Shown: positions 35,680-45,533 of the stretch, piece by piece | Layout of the letters: each line of letters opens with the position of its first letter | Position numbering within the stretch: the stretch's first letter is position 1 | Source of the DNA: Rathayibacter sp. VKM Ac-2857 | Lineage (GTDB): Bacteria > Actinomycetota > Actinomycetes > Actinomycetales > Microbacteriaceae | NCBI RefSeq assembly: GCF_013205025.1 | Contig: NZ_JABMLE010000002.1 | Location: 971,775 to 1,035,774, forward strand | Direction: 5' to 3' | Length of the DNA: 64,000 nt | The notes under the pieces: model-generated | What the model was told of the DNA's origin: nothing | Seen by the model: only the letters and a program-made list of their open reading frames with translations | Database searches by the model: none | Made by a program: the position numbers and the translations under genes

Positions 35680-36425
35680 CCGACAGCACGACCGCTGCAC
35701 CCGCCGGCACTGCGCCCGCCGGGTTCGGCCCCGACGTCGAGGCCGCGATCGCCCGCGTCCGCGAGGACGTCGCCCGCCTGCACGCCGAGCTCGTCCGCTA
35801 CGGCCTCGTCATCTGGACCGGCGGCAACATCTCCGGCCGCGTGCCCGGCGCCGACCTCTTCGTGATCAAGCCGAGCGGCGTCTCCTACGACGACCTCGCG
35901 CCCGAGAACATGATCCTCTGCGACCTCGACGGCACCGTCGTCCCGGGCAGCCTGGGGTCCGAGCGCAGCCCCTCCAGCGACACCGCCGCGCACGCCTACG
36001 TCTACCGCGAGATGCCCGAGGTCGGCGGCCAGGTGCACACGCACTCCACCTACGCCACCGCCTGGGCGGCCCGCGCCGAGGCGATCCCCTGCGTCATCAC
36101 CGCGATGGCGGACGAGTTCGGCGGCGAGATCCCGCTCGGCCCGTTCGCGATCATCGGCGACGACTCGATCGGCCGCGGCGTCGTCTCGACGCTCACCGGG
36201 CACCGCTCGCGCGCCGTCCTGATGCAGAACCACGGCGTCTTCACCATCGGCAAGGACGCGAAGGACGCCGTCAAGGCCGCGGTGATGACCGAGGACGTCG
36301 CCCGCACCGTGCACATCGCGCGCCAGGGCGGCGAGCTCGTCCCCATCCCGCAGGAGTCGATCGACGCCCTGTTCGACCGCTACCAGAACGTCTACGGACA
36401 GAACCCCACCGGAGCACTCGCATGA
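35676..36425 (+). CDS. araD: L-ribulose-5-phosphate 4-epimerase
   Basis: A 249-residue class II aldolase-fold epimerase converting L-ribulose 5-phosphate to D-xylulose 5-phosphate. It shows [11 protein letters not shown] (phosphate binding), [11 protein letters not shown], the [12 protein letters not shown] segment, the zinc ligands [11 protein letters not shown] and the third His in [10 protein letters not shown]. The N-terminus has an extra Ala/Pro-rich leader of about 20 residues. Overlaps of four bases with araB before it and araA after it show a fully coupled operon. Confidence 0.95.
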   Translation: MTDSTTAAPAGTAPAGFGPDVEAAIARVREDVARLHAELVRYGLVIWTGGNISGRVPGADLFVIKPSGVSYDDLAPENMILCDLDGTVVPGSLGSERSPSSDTAAHAYVYREMPEVGGQVHTHSTYATAWAARAEAIPCVITAMADEFGGEIPLGPFAIIGDDSIGRGVVSTLTGHRSRAVLMQNHGVFTIGKDAKDAVKAAVMTEDVARTVHIARQGGELVPIPQESIDALFDRYQNVYGQNPTGALA

Positions 36426-37942
36426 CCCGCAGCATCATTCCCGACCTCGCGACCCGCACCGTCTGGTTCCTCACCGGCAGCCAGGACCTCTACGGCGAGG
36501 ACACCCTCCGCCAGGTCGCCGAGCAGTCGCAGGCCGTCGTCGCGCAGCTGAACGAGTCCAGCGACATCCCCGTCACCATCGAGTGGAAGCCGGTGCTGAA
36601 GAGCTCCGACGCGGTCCGCCGGACGATGATCGAGGCGAACTCCGACGACTCCGTCGTGGGCGTCATCACCTGGATGCACACCTTCAGCCCCTCGAAGATG
36701 TGGATCCACGGCTTCGACGCGCTGGCCAAGCCGCTGCTGCACTTCCACACCCAGGCGAACGTCGCCCTGCCGTGGCAGGACATCGACTTCGACTTCATGA
36801 ACCTCAACCAGGCCGCGCACGGCGACCGCGAGCACGGCTACATCCTCAGCCGGATGAGCGTGCCGCGGAAGACGGTCGTCGGCCACGCCAGCGACGCCCG
36901 CGTCACCGAGTCGATCGGCATCTGGTCGCGCGCCGCGGCCGGCTGGTCGGCCTCGCAGAGCATGAAGGTCGCCCGCTTCGGCGACAACATGCGCAACGTC
37001 GCCGTCACCGAGGGCGACAAGACCGAGGCCGAGATCCGCCTCGGCGTCAGCGTCAACACCTGGGGCGTCAACGAGCTCGTCGAGCGCGTGGACGCCGCGA
37101 CGGACGCCGACATCGACGCGCTGGTCGCGGAGTACGTCGAGAGCTACGACGTGGTGCCCGAGCTGCTCCCCGGCGGCGAGCGCCACGAGTCGCTGCGCTA
37201 CGGCGCGGCGGTCGAGATCGGCCTGCGCTCCTTCCTGGAGGAGGGCGGCTTCGAGGCGTTCACCGACAGCTTCGAGGACCTCGGCGGACTGCGCCAGCTG
37301 CCGGGTCTCGCCGTGCAGCGCCTGATGGCCGACGGCTACGGCTTCGGCGGCGAGGGCGACTGGAAGACCGCCGTCCTCATCCGCATCGCCGCGGTGATGG
37401 GCGCCGGCCTGCCCGGCGGCACCAGCCTGATGGAGGACTACACCTACGACATGACGCCCGGCGAGGAGCTCATCCTCGGCGCGCACATGCTCGAGGTGTC
37501 GCCGTCGCTGTCGTCGAAGCGCGCGTCGCTCGAGATCCACCCGCTGGGCATCGGCGGCCGCGAGGACCCGGTGCGCCTGGTCTTCACCGCCGACGCCGGC
37601 GACGCGGTCGTCGTCGCGCTGAGCGACGTGCGCGAGCGCTTCCGCCTGGTCGCGAACAAGGTGACCACCGTCGAGCCGCCGCAGACGCTGCCGCACCTGC
37701 CGGTCGGCCGCGCCGTCTGGCAGCCCGCCCCCGACTTCGGCACCAGCGCCGCGGCCTGGATCACGGCCGGCGCCGCGCACCACACCGTCATGACGACGCA
37801 GATCGGCCTGGAGGCGTGGGAGGACTTCGCCCGCATCGCCGGCGTCGAGCTCCTCGTCATCGACGAGTCGACCACCCTCCGCGGCTTCGAGGCCGACATC
37901 CGCTCGAACGCGGCGTACTACCGCCTGGCGCAGGGGCTGTAG
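36422..37942 (+). CDS. araA: L-arabinose isomerase
   Basis: A 506-residue enzyme converting L-arabinose to L-ribulose. Full length for the family. It begins with [24 protein letters not shown] (the family signature). The manganese-site residues are in GGEGDWKTA (Glu), [10 protein letters not shown] (Glu), [10 protein letters not shown] (His) and AAHHTVMT (His). With araB and araD it supplies the whole route from L-arabinose to D-xylulose 5-phosphate. No arabinose transporter lies beside it. A strong terminator follows. Confidence 0.97.
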   Translation: MTRSIIPDLATRTVWFLTGSQDLYGEDTLRQVAEQSQAVVAQLNESSDIPVTIEWKPVLKSSDAVRRTMIEANSDDSVVGVITWMHTFSPSKMWIHGFDALAKPLLHFHTQANVALPWQDIDFDFMNLNQAAHGDREHGYILSRMSVPRKTVVGHASDARVTESIGIWSRAAAGWSASQSMKVARFGDNMRNVAVTEGDKTEAEIRLGVSVNTWGVNELVERVDAATDADIDALVAEYVESYDVVPELLPGGERHESLRYGAAVEIGLRSFLEEGGFEAFTDSFEDLGGLRQLPGLAVQRLMADGYGFGGEGDWKTAVLIRIAAVMGAGLPGGTSLMEDYTYDMTPGEELILGAHMLEVSPSLSSKRASLEIHPLGIGGREDPVRLVFTADAGDAVVVALSDVRERFRLVANKVTTVEPPQTLPHLPVGRAVWQPAPDFGTSAAAWITAGAAHHTVMTTQIGLEAWEDFARIAGVELLVIDESTTLRGFEADIRSNAAYYRLAQGL

Positions 37943-37950
37943 GCACGACT

Positions 37951-37995
37951 GCACGACCGACGGCCGGCTCCCCGCGGGGGGCCGGCCGTTCGTGC
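37951..37995 (+). terminator. Intrinsic terminator of araBDA
   Basis: ACGGCCGGC plus CCCC (37960-37973) pairs with GGGG plus GCCGGCCGT (37976-37989). Outside a three-base bulge GCACGA (37951-37956) pairs with TCGTGC (37990-37995). It lies nine bases after the araA stop. Confidence 0.85.
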
Positions 37996-38030
37996 GTTCG
38001 CGGGGTCGCCTGATCAGCGGAGGTCACCCT

Positions 38031-38680
38031 TTCCTGCTGGTCGAGTAGCCGCGGAGCGGCGTATCGAGACCCCGCTTCGCCAGTGCGGCGGGACTGCAAT
38101 GCCGACGTCTCGGCGGCGGTGGATCTCGATACGCCCGCTGCGCCGGCTACTCGATCAGCATGAAGGACCCGCTGCGCGGCCTGCTCCGTTCGCAGGGAGC
38201 GCTCGGGCGCTGCACAACATCAGCTGAGAAGGGGTGGCCTCCGCTGACGGGCGAGGGACCCTGGTCTCAGCTGATGTTGTGCGGACCCCATGCTGGTCGA
38301 GTAGCCGCGGAGCGGCGTATCGCGACCCGACGTCGTCGAGAGGGCGGGTCTGCAGGCCCCGTGTCCTGGCGATGGAGGATCTCGATACGCCCGCTCCGCG
38401 GGCTACTCGATCAGCATCAAGGACCCGCTGCGCGGACTGCTCCGTCCGCAGGGAGCGCTCGGGCGCTGCACAACATCAGCTGTGAAGGGGTGGCGTCCGC
38501 AGTCAGGCGATGCCCCCTGCTCTCAGCTGATGTTGTGCGGACCCCTTGCTGGTCGAGTAGCCGCGGAGCGGCGTATCGAGACCCGCCCACCGTCAGCACG
38601 GTGGGACTGCAGACCGAGCTCTCGGTGACGGTGGATCTCGATACGCCCGCTGCGCGGGCTACTCGATCAGCATGGAAGAG
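38031..38680. repeat. Composite of two repeat families, duplicated
   Basis: About 650 bp without a gene. TCGATACGCC units (38034, 38116, 38289, 38376, 38547, 38630) alternate with two GCACAACATCAGCTG inverted repeats (38212-38282 and 38468-38538). The block from the GGACCCGCTGCGCGG spacer through the inverted repeat to the next CGCGGAGCGGCGTATCG unit occurs twice (from about 38163 and 38421), so a unit of about 258 bp carrying both families was duplicated. Confidence 0.85.
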
Positions 38681-38711
38681 GAGCGCGGCGTCAGCCGCTC
38701 GATCGCCCCGC

Positions 38712-39716
<1,005 letters not shown>

Positions 39717-39768
39717 CGCGGAGTCCTTACTCTCGACTCCCGTGCGCCGTCGCACCGGGAGAGGTAAT

Positions 39769-42198
39769 TTGAAGTTCCAGGCAACATATCAGGCGCTCCC
39801 TCGAGCCCGAAAGGAACCGATCATCTCCTCGATCGACAGCGCATCGTCGCGCACCGACCTCCTCGTCACCGCCACCGCCGCTCCCACCTGGGAGGAGGGG
39901 CTGATCGTCGGCAGCGGCCGCGTCGGCGCCGTCGTCCACGGGCCGGCCGACGCGCTCACCGTGTCCCTGGCGCACGAGCGGTACTTCCTGCCCGTCAACG
40001 CGCGGCCTGCCGCACCTGATCTCGCCGGGGTGCGAGAGGAGCTGCGCAGCGCCCTGCTGGCCGGCGACGCCGATGCGGCGAGCGAGGCCCTGACCCGCGG
40101 GGCGCGCTCCAGCGGCTACGACGGCGGACTGATCTGGACCGACCCCCTAGGGATCTGCGCGACCGTCTCGATCCGCACGGCCGGCGGAGTCGCGTCGAGC
40201 CGCCGCCTGATCGACCCGCTGCTGGGCGAGGTCGCGGTCGAGTGGACCGACCTCGACGGCGGGCGGCACGCGGTGCGGCTGCTCGCCCCGCACGGCGGCG
40301 AGAGCGTGCGGCTGTGCGTGGAGTCCGACCGCGACGGCGAGAGCGTCGTCGAGCTCGGGCTGGGCGCGGGCGACGCGACCTCGTTCGACACCGGGGTCCC
40401 GGACGCGTCGGCGGTCGTCGAGGCGAGCGTCGAGGGCGGGGTGGTCGGGCGGCTCGTCGCCCTCGCCGGGACCGGCAGCGCGGAGACCGGGGGCGAGCGC
40501 GTCCGCGCGGTCGTCACCGCCGCCACCGGGGCGCCGTGGGAGGTCGACGGAGCCGTCACGCGCTCCGTCGCGCCCGTCGCGGCCGGCGCGGCCCGGCTCC
40601 TCCGCCTCGACCTCTCGCTCTCGGACGAGGAGCCGGTGGCGGACGACCTGTCGTGGACCGACCTGCGCGCGGCGCAGCGCGACGGCCACGGCCGCCTCGT
40701 CGGCGCCTCCGCCCTCGACCTGGCCGGCGCCTCCTCCGCCATCCTCACCGAGGACCTCTGGGACGAGGCCCGGGCCGGCGACGAGGGCGCGCGCCGCCGC
40801 GTCGTCGAGCTCGCGTACCTCAGCGGCCGGGCGAACATCGTCGCCTCGACCGGCGAGCTGCCGCCGACGCTGCAGGGCGTCTGGCAGGGTACCTGGCGAC
40901 CGGCCTGGTCGGCCGACTACACACTGAACGGCAACGTGCAGAACGGCGCGATGGCGGGGATGATCCCGACCGGCACGCCCGAGCTGGCGCTGTCGATCCT
41001 GGAGCTGGTGCTGCCGCACCTCGACGACTACCGCGAGAACGCGCGCCTCGTCTACGGGGCGGAGGGGATGCTGCTGCCGTCGCGGATGTCGACGCACGGC
41101 CGCGCGGACCACTTCACCGCGAGCTACCCGCACCTGTTCTGGACCGGCTGCGGCGGCTGGGTGCTGCGCCTCGCCGCCGACGCCGTCGCCGCGACGGGCG
41201 ACCGCGCCATCGTCGACGACCGGCTGTGGGAGCTGGCCGAGGGCGTGCTCCGCTTCGCCGAGACCGGCACGACCGTGGTCGACGGGGTCCGGCGGATCGT
41301 GCCCTCCTACTCCCCCGAGAACACCCCCGGCGGGGCGCGCTCGCCGCTGGCCGTCGACGCGACGATCGACGTCGCAGTGCTGCGCGACGCCGCGCGGGCC
41401 ACCGCGCTGCTCGGGCGGGCCCGCGGCGACGACTCGCTCGACGAGCGCTGGGCGCGTCTGGTCGCCGAGCTGCCGGAGTACCGCGTGGCGGAGGACGGCA
41501 CGCTCGCGGAGTGGATCGACCCGCGGTTCTCGGAGGAGATCGCGCACCGGCACGCCTCGCAGCTGTATCCGCTCTGGTACGGGGGCGACGCGGCGTTCGA
41601 GGGGGACAGTGCGGCTGCCGGGCGGCTGCGGGCGGCCGCGGCGGCGACCGTGGCGGCGAAGATCGCGTGGCGGGCCGAGGCGCCGACCGCTCCCCCGGGG
41701 CGGATGGAGATGGCATTCGGGCTGGTGCAGGTGGGCACGGCGGCTGCGGCGCTGGGCGATGCGGAGGCGGCGCTGACCTGTGCCGAGTGGTTGGCGGTCG
41801 AGCACTGGTCGCCGACGCTGACGACCCGGCACGACGCGGGGCGCATTTTCAACCTCGACGCGAGCGGCGGGCTGCCGGGACTGGTGGCGGCGATGCTGCT
41901 CGGCTCGGACGACGAGTCGCTGACGGTGCTGCCGGCACTGCCCTCGGTGTGGGCACGCGGTGCGGTGACGGGGCTGCGGGCGCGCGGCGGGCTCGTGGTG
42001 GACCGGTTGGAGTGGTCGCCGGGCCGCGCGTCGCTGTGGGCGCGGCGGCTGCCGGGCGCGGAGTGGCTGGCGCCGGCGGCCGGGACGCGGCTGCGGACGC
42101 TGCGCGACGCGGTGCTGCGGGTCGACGGGCGCGAGGTGTCGGGCGGGCTGCCGCTCGGCGCGGAGGCCGTGCGCGTGGACGTGGAGTGGCGCGGCTGA
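39769..42198 (+). CDS. Glycoside hydrolase family 95 (alpha-L-fucosidase/galactosidase-like)
   Basis: About 809 residues. The GH95 N-terminal domain is recognised at [17 protein letters not shown]. The (alpha/alpha)6 catalytic domain has [30 protein letters not shown] (the two Asn of the N-x-N motif), [10 protein letters not shown] (catalytic Glu) and [24 protein letters not shown] (Asp-containing activating motif). No signal peptide is obvious, so it is probably cytoplasmic and acts on imported oligosaccharides. Inverting hydrolysis of alpha-1,2-fucosides or alpha-galactosides is the family activity. The start is uncertain: the TTG at 39769 with GAGAGG upstream is used here; a GTG at 39691 would overlap the divergent gene. 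Confidence 0.85.
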   Translation: MKFQATYQALPRARKEPIISSIDSASSRTDLLVTATAAPTWEEGLIVGSGRVGAVVHGPADALTVSLAHERYFLPVNARPAAPDLAGVREELRSALLAGDADAASEALTRGARSSGYDGGLIWTDPLGICATVSIRTAGGVASSRRLIDPLLGEVAVEWTDLDGGRHAVRLLAPHGGESVRLCVESDRDGESVVELGLGAGDATSFDTGVPDASAVVEASVEGGVVGRLVALAGTGSAETGGERVRAVVTAATGAPWEVDGAVTRSVAPVAAGAARLLRLDLSLSDEEPVADDLSWTDLRAAQRDGHGRLVGASALDLAGASSAILTEDLWDEARAGDEGARRRVVELAYLSGRANIVASTGELPPTLQGVWQGTWRPAWSADYTLNGNVQNGAMAGMIPTGTPELALSILELVLPHLDDYRENARLVYGAEGMLLPSRMSTHGRADHFTASYPHLFWTGCGGWVLRLAADAVAATGDRAIVDDRLWELAEGVLRFAETGTTVVDGVRRIVPSYSPENTPGGARSPLAVDATIDVAVLRDAARATALLGRARGDDSLDERWARLVAELPEYRVAEDGTLAEWIDPRFSEEIAHRHASQLYPLWYGGDAAFEGDSAAAGRLRAAAAATVAAKIAWRAEAPTAPPGRMEMAFGLVQVGTAAAALGDAEAALTCAEWLAVEHWSPTLTTRHDAGRIFNLDASGGLPGLVAAMLLGSDDESLTVLPALPSVWARGAVTGLRARGGLVVDRLEWSPGRASLWARRLPGAEWLAPAAGTRLRTLRDAVLRVDGREVSGGLPLGAEAVRVDVEWRG

Positions 42199-42216
42199 GG
42201 CCGCGGGGGGTGACCT

Positions 42217-42490
42217 CCGGCACGGGGAACGCGCCTGGGCTCGCTGAACCGGGCGGATCCGGCGAGCCGGACGTGAATCCGCGAGCCGGAGGTCCGCCGG
42301 AGTGACCTCCGGCAAGCTGAACACGCCACGGCACGCCGAAGCGGGCCGATTCGGCAAGCCGGACGCGGAATCGCGAGCCGGAGGTCGGCCGGGGTGACCT
42401 CGGCACGCGGAACACGCCTCGGCAAGCTGAACCGGGTGGATTCAGCGAGCCGGACGCGGAACCGCGAGCCGGAGGTCCACCGGAGATCAC
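42217..42490. repeat. GAGCCGGAGGT-family repeats, three tandem copies
   Basis: Three copies in the same orientation, about 80-85 bp apart, each running from TGACCTCCGGCA(C/A)GC through GAAC(A)CGCC and GGCAAGC/GGCTCGC to GCGAGCCGGAGGT. These are the best preserved members of the family and show the terminal inverted ends ACCTCCGGC and GCCGGAGGT. Confidence 0.7.
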
Positions 42491-42533
42491 GACGAGCCGG
42501 CGGAGTTCTCCGGCACGAAGGTCATGCGGTCCG

Positions 42534-42776
42534 GCGCCGGCGCGCGAGCTATCGGCCCGGTTCGACGCCGAGCGCAGCGCTGCACAAGCGGGCTTGCAGG
42601 TGGTGGACAGTCCCGACTGGTGGGAGCGCGCGAGCGTCCAGGACATCGCGAAGATCGCGGAGACGGCGCATGCGTGGAAGGGTCACGACCCGATCGCAGA
42701 ACGGGCCGCTGCCGTCGTGCAGCGCGAGGTGCTCGAGCGCTACGGCGCAGGGCGCCGCCCGCGGAGATCTCAGCCG
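42534..42776 (+). pseudogene. C-terminal fragment of a relaxase-like (mobilisation) protein
   Basis: One frame reads GPAPARELSARFDAERSAAQAG, then VVDSPDWWERASVQDIAKIAETAHAWKG, HDPIAERAAAVVQREVLERYG. No start precedes it in frame, and the sequence upstream is repeat DNA. The D-WW-x-x-A-S...A...AW...DP pattern ending ERYG resembles the C-terminal region of relaxase/mobilisation proteins of actinobacterial plasmids, as far as can be judged by eye. It is followed by a strong hairpin, as if it were the true 3' end of a lost gene. Confidence 0.5.
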
Positions 42777-42792
42777 CTGACCGGCGTCCACA

Positions 42793-42833
42793 GCGAAGAA
42801 GGGGGAGTACTAGTCGGTGCTCCCCTTCTTCGC
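42793..42833 (+). terminator. Hairpin terminator after the relaxase fragment
   Basis: GCGAAGAAGGGGGAG pairs with CTCCCCTTCTTCGC with one bulged G around a ten-base loop. It directly follows the relaxase-like fragment. Confidence 0.75.
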
Positions 42834-42867
42834 GCTTAGGGTGCCTGTTGCCTGGAGGCGTTCAGAC

Positions 42868-43120
42868 GCGGCAAGCGACCGCAGCTCGAAGATCACGGTA
42901 GGGGCCGCGCTCCGCCAGGATGCCGCAGCGCGGCAAGACCCGCGCGACCTCTCCGGTATCGCAGATGAGCGCGACCGCCGCGCGGGTGAGTACGAGCGCG
43001 ACGCGGACGGCGGCTGCACGCCCACGCAGACCCCGATGAGCTACGCGGGCTCGCCACCGACGCGCGAGCGCAGGCCGCGTTTTACCGCGACGACAGCGCT
43101 GCACACCGCCGCGTCGTGAA
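42868..43120 (+). pseudogene. Frameshifted internal fragment of a relaxase-like protein
   Basis: First frame: VGAALRQDAAARQDPRDLSGIADERDRRAG, then EYERDADG. From about 43035 the reading continues in another frame as DELRGLATDARAQAAFYRDD, then SAAHRRVVK. Together this reads as one helical Arg/Asp/Glu-rich segment broken by a frameshift. Such segments are typical of the C-terminal half of actinobacterial relaxase or mobilisation proteins. A similar segment lies at 44891-45050 on the other side of the island. Confidence 0.5.
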
Positions 43121-43138
43121 GGTTCTTGACGTCGGTGC

Positions 43139-43630
43139 TCAACACACGTCGCGAAAAACGTACGATGTCGAGCCCTCATTTTGGAAGTGGGATCCACCCT
43201 GTGCGTACTCCACCGCTATAGATCTAAAAGAACCTTCACTTGCAGAGGTTCTTTTAACAAGGAGCACGATATTCGTAGCGGCACCGGCGGTCAAAAAGGC
43301 TCCGTCTGCCGATTCTCTATCGGACCAAGCAGTATCGGAACTCGGGGGATAATTTGATGTACCAATAGCATCGGCGGAAATGGGCAGAAAGTATGCTGCT
43401 TCAAGCGACACGCCAGAGGCATCAGTAAGTGTCACGGAACTTACTGTGACGTCTTCCTCTTCTGGTGTGAGCACGTCACCCAGTAAGACTTTTTCGTCTT
43501 CCAAGGTCGATGTGCATTGTTCGCCGGGCTGTCCACCAAAAGTCATTTTCCCCGGAGACGGCTGCGCCGCGCAGCCCGCCAGAAGCAGCAGGCTCAGTGT
43601 GCACGCTACGAGGCGCAGCCGCGACGTCAC
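43139..43630 (-). CDS. Hypothetical lipoprotein in low-G+C island
   Basis: A 163-residue exported lipoprotein of unknown function: signal peptide VACTLSLLLLAGC with a clear lipobox. The mature part is about 140 residues, acidic, with Cys in GEQCTSTLEDE and a C-terminal Cys (YVFRDVC) that could form a disulfide. No known domain is recognised. Its ATG overlaps the stop of the upstream secreted protein by four bases, so they are made together and may interact. Base composition (roughly 55% G+C) is clearly lower than the surrounding genes, indicating acquisition by transfer. Confidence 0.75.
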   Translation of the reverse strand: MTSRLRLVACTLSLLLLAGCAAQPSPGKMTFGGQPGEQCTSTLEDEKVLLGDVLTPEEEDVTVSSVTLTDASGVSLEAAYFLPISADAIGTSNYPPSSDTAWSDRESADGAFLTAGAATNIVLLVKRTSASEGSFRSIAVEYAQGGSHFQNEGSTSYVFRDVC

Positions 43631-44736
43631 GGCTTAGCGACCAGACGCGCCGGGGAGTTGCCGGGGTAGGCGTTCGATCCGCACAGCTTGTGCGTGGCTG
43701 AGAACGAGAAGGTCAGAGCCGTCGACGTGGAGAACCCGGTCTGTGCAGACATGTTGATTCCAAGACCGACCGCAGCTCCTGCGGAGAAGGTGGTGGCACT
43801 CGTGGAGTTCTTCGTGAAAGAAGAGCCAGCAGCCTGGGTGACGCAGTATGTCGCCGAGGGCGGAGAAGCAGCAGTCGACCAGGTCGATCCGCCCGCGAAG
43901 CTCGTCGCCTTGGTCTGGTAGTTCTGGTAGCCAGAGCCGGCGCAGGCGTACCCGAACTTGCCGTAGTTGAACTGCGTCTTCCACAGCCTGCCGGACGCGC
44001 CGCTGACCGTAGGCATGCCGACGCTGGAACTACTTGACACGCTGTTTGTCCCGCTGGCACTCCAAGTTCCAGCGTTTCCACTCTGTGAAACACCGACGCC
44101 GAGCTGCGATGAAGCAGATGACGTGTAGTTGAACGAAGCGGAAGTCCCGATTGCTGTGTAGGCCTCACCGACCTGAACCCACTTGGGACCGAGGTTCTGG
44201 ACGAGTGCCCAGCCGCAGCCAACCTGTCCGGCCGCGACCTGAGGATCTGCCTTCGCGTTGCTCGACTCGGCCGAAGCTGAATTGTTGGTGCCTGGGTCCG
44301 ATTGGGCCTCAAGAGGAGCAACAGTGGGAGCTGCTGATGCTGACAGCGAGGACGGGAGCTTTCGTGACAGATCGAAGGTCGTAACCGAACCACCGACGGC
44401 GGCCTGTACTACGAAGTTGACCGTTCCCGTCGAATCCGCGTATGCGGGAAGCTGAGACGGGTCATCGAAGGAAATCGAATACTCGCCGTTCGGTCCCGTG
44501 ATGTCAGCGCCGGCAGTGTAGGTGTTGACAGGGTCGCCGGTCGACAGCGCTCCGAGCGAGGCTCCCGCAGGCCAAGCCTCAAGGCTGACGGAGGTTCCGA
44601 CGACAGGTGAGCCATCGGGCAGGGTGAGTGTTCCCGTTACGACTGTCGATTCACTTGCATCGGCTACAGCGGGTTGGGCAATCGCTCCCGCCAAAACAAG
44701 CCCGACACATAGTGCAGCCATATAGCTTTGCTTCAT
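43627..44736 (-). CDS. Secreted protein of unknown function, low-G+C island
   Basis: A 369-residue secreted protein. A signal peptide (MKQSYMAALCVGLVLAGAIAQPAVA) precedes a carboxypeptidase-regulatory-like domain (GTLTLPDGSPVVGTSVSLEAWP, ending around NFVVQAAVG), a Ser/Ala-rich linker and a C-terminal Ser/Thr/Gly-rich beta domain with CGWALVQNLGPKWVQVGEAY, YACAGSGYQNY, ATYCVTQAAGSSFTKNST and HKLCGSNAYPGNSPARLVAKP; the four Cys could form two disulfides. The C-terminal domain resembles uncharacterised secreted proteins of other actinobacteria (recollection, not a search). GGGAGAAG precedes the ATG at 44736. A 140-bp A+T-rich leader lies upstream. Confidence 0.78.
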   Translation of the reverse strand: MKQSYMAALCVGLVLAGAIAQPAVADASESTVVTGTLTLPDGSPVVGTSVSLEAWPAGASLGALSTGDPVNTYTAGADITGPNGEYSISFDDPSQLPAYADSTGTVNFVVQAAVGGSVTTFDLSRKLPSSLSASAAPTVAPLEAQSDPGTNNSASAESSNAKADPQVAAGQVGCGWALVQNLGPKWVQVGEAYTAIGTSASFNYTSSASSQLGVGVSQSGNAGTWSASGTNSVSSSSSVGMPTVSGASGRLWKTQFNYGKFGYACAGSGYQNYQTKATSFAGGSTWSTAASPPSATYCVTQAAGSSFTKNSTSATTFSAGAAVGLGINMSAQTGFSTSTALTFSFSATHKLCGSNAYPGNSPARLVAKP

Positions 44737-44890
44737 ATCTTCTCCCAAAACGTCAGTGTTAGTGGTGTAGACGAGAAGTTAGGGGAACGGGTACTGACTT
44801 CGCTTGAGAGATCCCTCGGAGAGGTACCCCCATTCAGCCGCCTGCATAGTTTAGACATGTTGATGTCCGGAATGTCAGTAGGGTAATTTT

Positions 44891-45050
44891 ACGAATTGCG
44901 TCGCGGCAGGGTTGCAGGCGCAGGCGCTCGCGTACGGGGCCGCAGCGGCCCGCGGCGGGGGCGAGCAGGGGCGCGCCTCAAAGCAGTTGCAGGAGCTGGC
45001 GAGCGACGCCCGCGACCAGGCGCAGCTCCACCGTGATACCCCCGCGAGCG
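44891..45050 (+). pseudogene. Relaxase-like fragment on the right side of the island
   Basis: One frame reads LQAQALAYGAAAARGGGEQG, then RASKQLQELASDARDQAQLHRD. It ends in low-complexity GC-rich sequence and has no start in frame. The LxELASDARxQAxLHRD pattern parallels DELRGLATDARAQAAFYRDD at 43035 on the other side of the island. Confidence 0.4.
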
Positions 45051-45171
45051 AGCCAGCGCGGCCAAGCCCGCCGTGGATGCGGGGGGGCCGTTAGAACAGC
45101 GCCGAGCAGCGCGAAGCGATATCCGATAATCGACGTTATGCCAGTTAACCCGTACCAAACCGTGCTTCGCT

Positions 45172-45324
45172 TACTTGCCGTTCCAGGTTTACGCGAACAG
45201 CGTGTTTACGGACACCGTCGGACATGCCTACTCCAACGGCACCGACCTCAACGCCGGACTCGAGGCGTGGCAGAAGAACCTCGCGAGCTACGGCGAGTCG
45301 TAGGGCTTCAGCGTCGACAAGTGA
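45172..45324 (+). pseudogene. C-terminal remnant of an ABC sugar-binding protein with internal stop
   Basis: The frame reads YLPFQVYANSVFTDTVGHAY, then SNGTDLNAGLEAWQKNLASYGES, then a TAG at 45301, then GFSVDK and a final TGA. The LPFQVYANS-FxDTVG-AYxxxTxLxxGLxAWQxxLxxYG-QGF pattern is the C-terminus of family 1 sugar-binding lipoproteins. The TAG sits where the family has CAG (Gln), a C-to-T nonsense change. No upstream part of the gene remains. Confidence 0.65.
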
Positions 45325-45488
45325 CCCTCGGAAGGTCCGGGTGGGACGTCCTCCATGCGGGCCTTCCGCGTGCCCGCGGCGATCACCGCGCTCCTCGCTG
45401 ATCGTCGACGCCCCGACGCGAGGCAGGGCGATCCTCGCGGAAGGTGTCCTGGGAGTCCGGTGGCTGCACTATGCCGAGGCCATAAGCT

Positions 45489-45500
45489 TGAAGCGCTTCA
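45489..45500. promoter_or_regulatory. LacI-type operator TGAAGCGCTTCA upstream of GH30
   Basis: A perfect 12-bp palindrome with central CG, 33 bp before the GH30 start codon. An identical site is at 53385-53396 and a one-mismatch copy at 56959-56970, all upstream of secreted glycosidase genes. Confidence 0.65.
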
Positions 45501-45533
45501 CACCTTCGACGACTCAATGACGAGGAGCAGGAC

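Noticed and set aside
42534-42839. Calling the plus-strand frame at 42594 an intact small gene
   Set aside because: The coding-like similarity extends upstream of any start and stops at a hairpin, as expected for the 3' end of a larger lost gene.
43226-43255. AAAAGAACCT/AGGTTCTTTT hairpin inside the lipoprotein gene
   Set aside because: It looks like a terminator with a U-tract but lies well within an apparently intact reading frame, about 90 bp before its stop, so I take it as coincidental.
45355-45480. Possible permease remnant between the dead binding protein and GH30
   Set aside because: No frame gives membrane-helix-like or EAA-loop-like sequence; only promoter-type DNA and the operator are supported.
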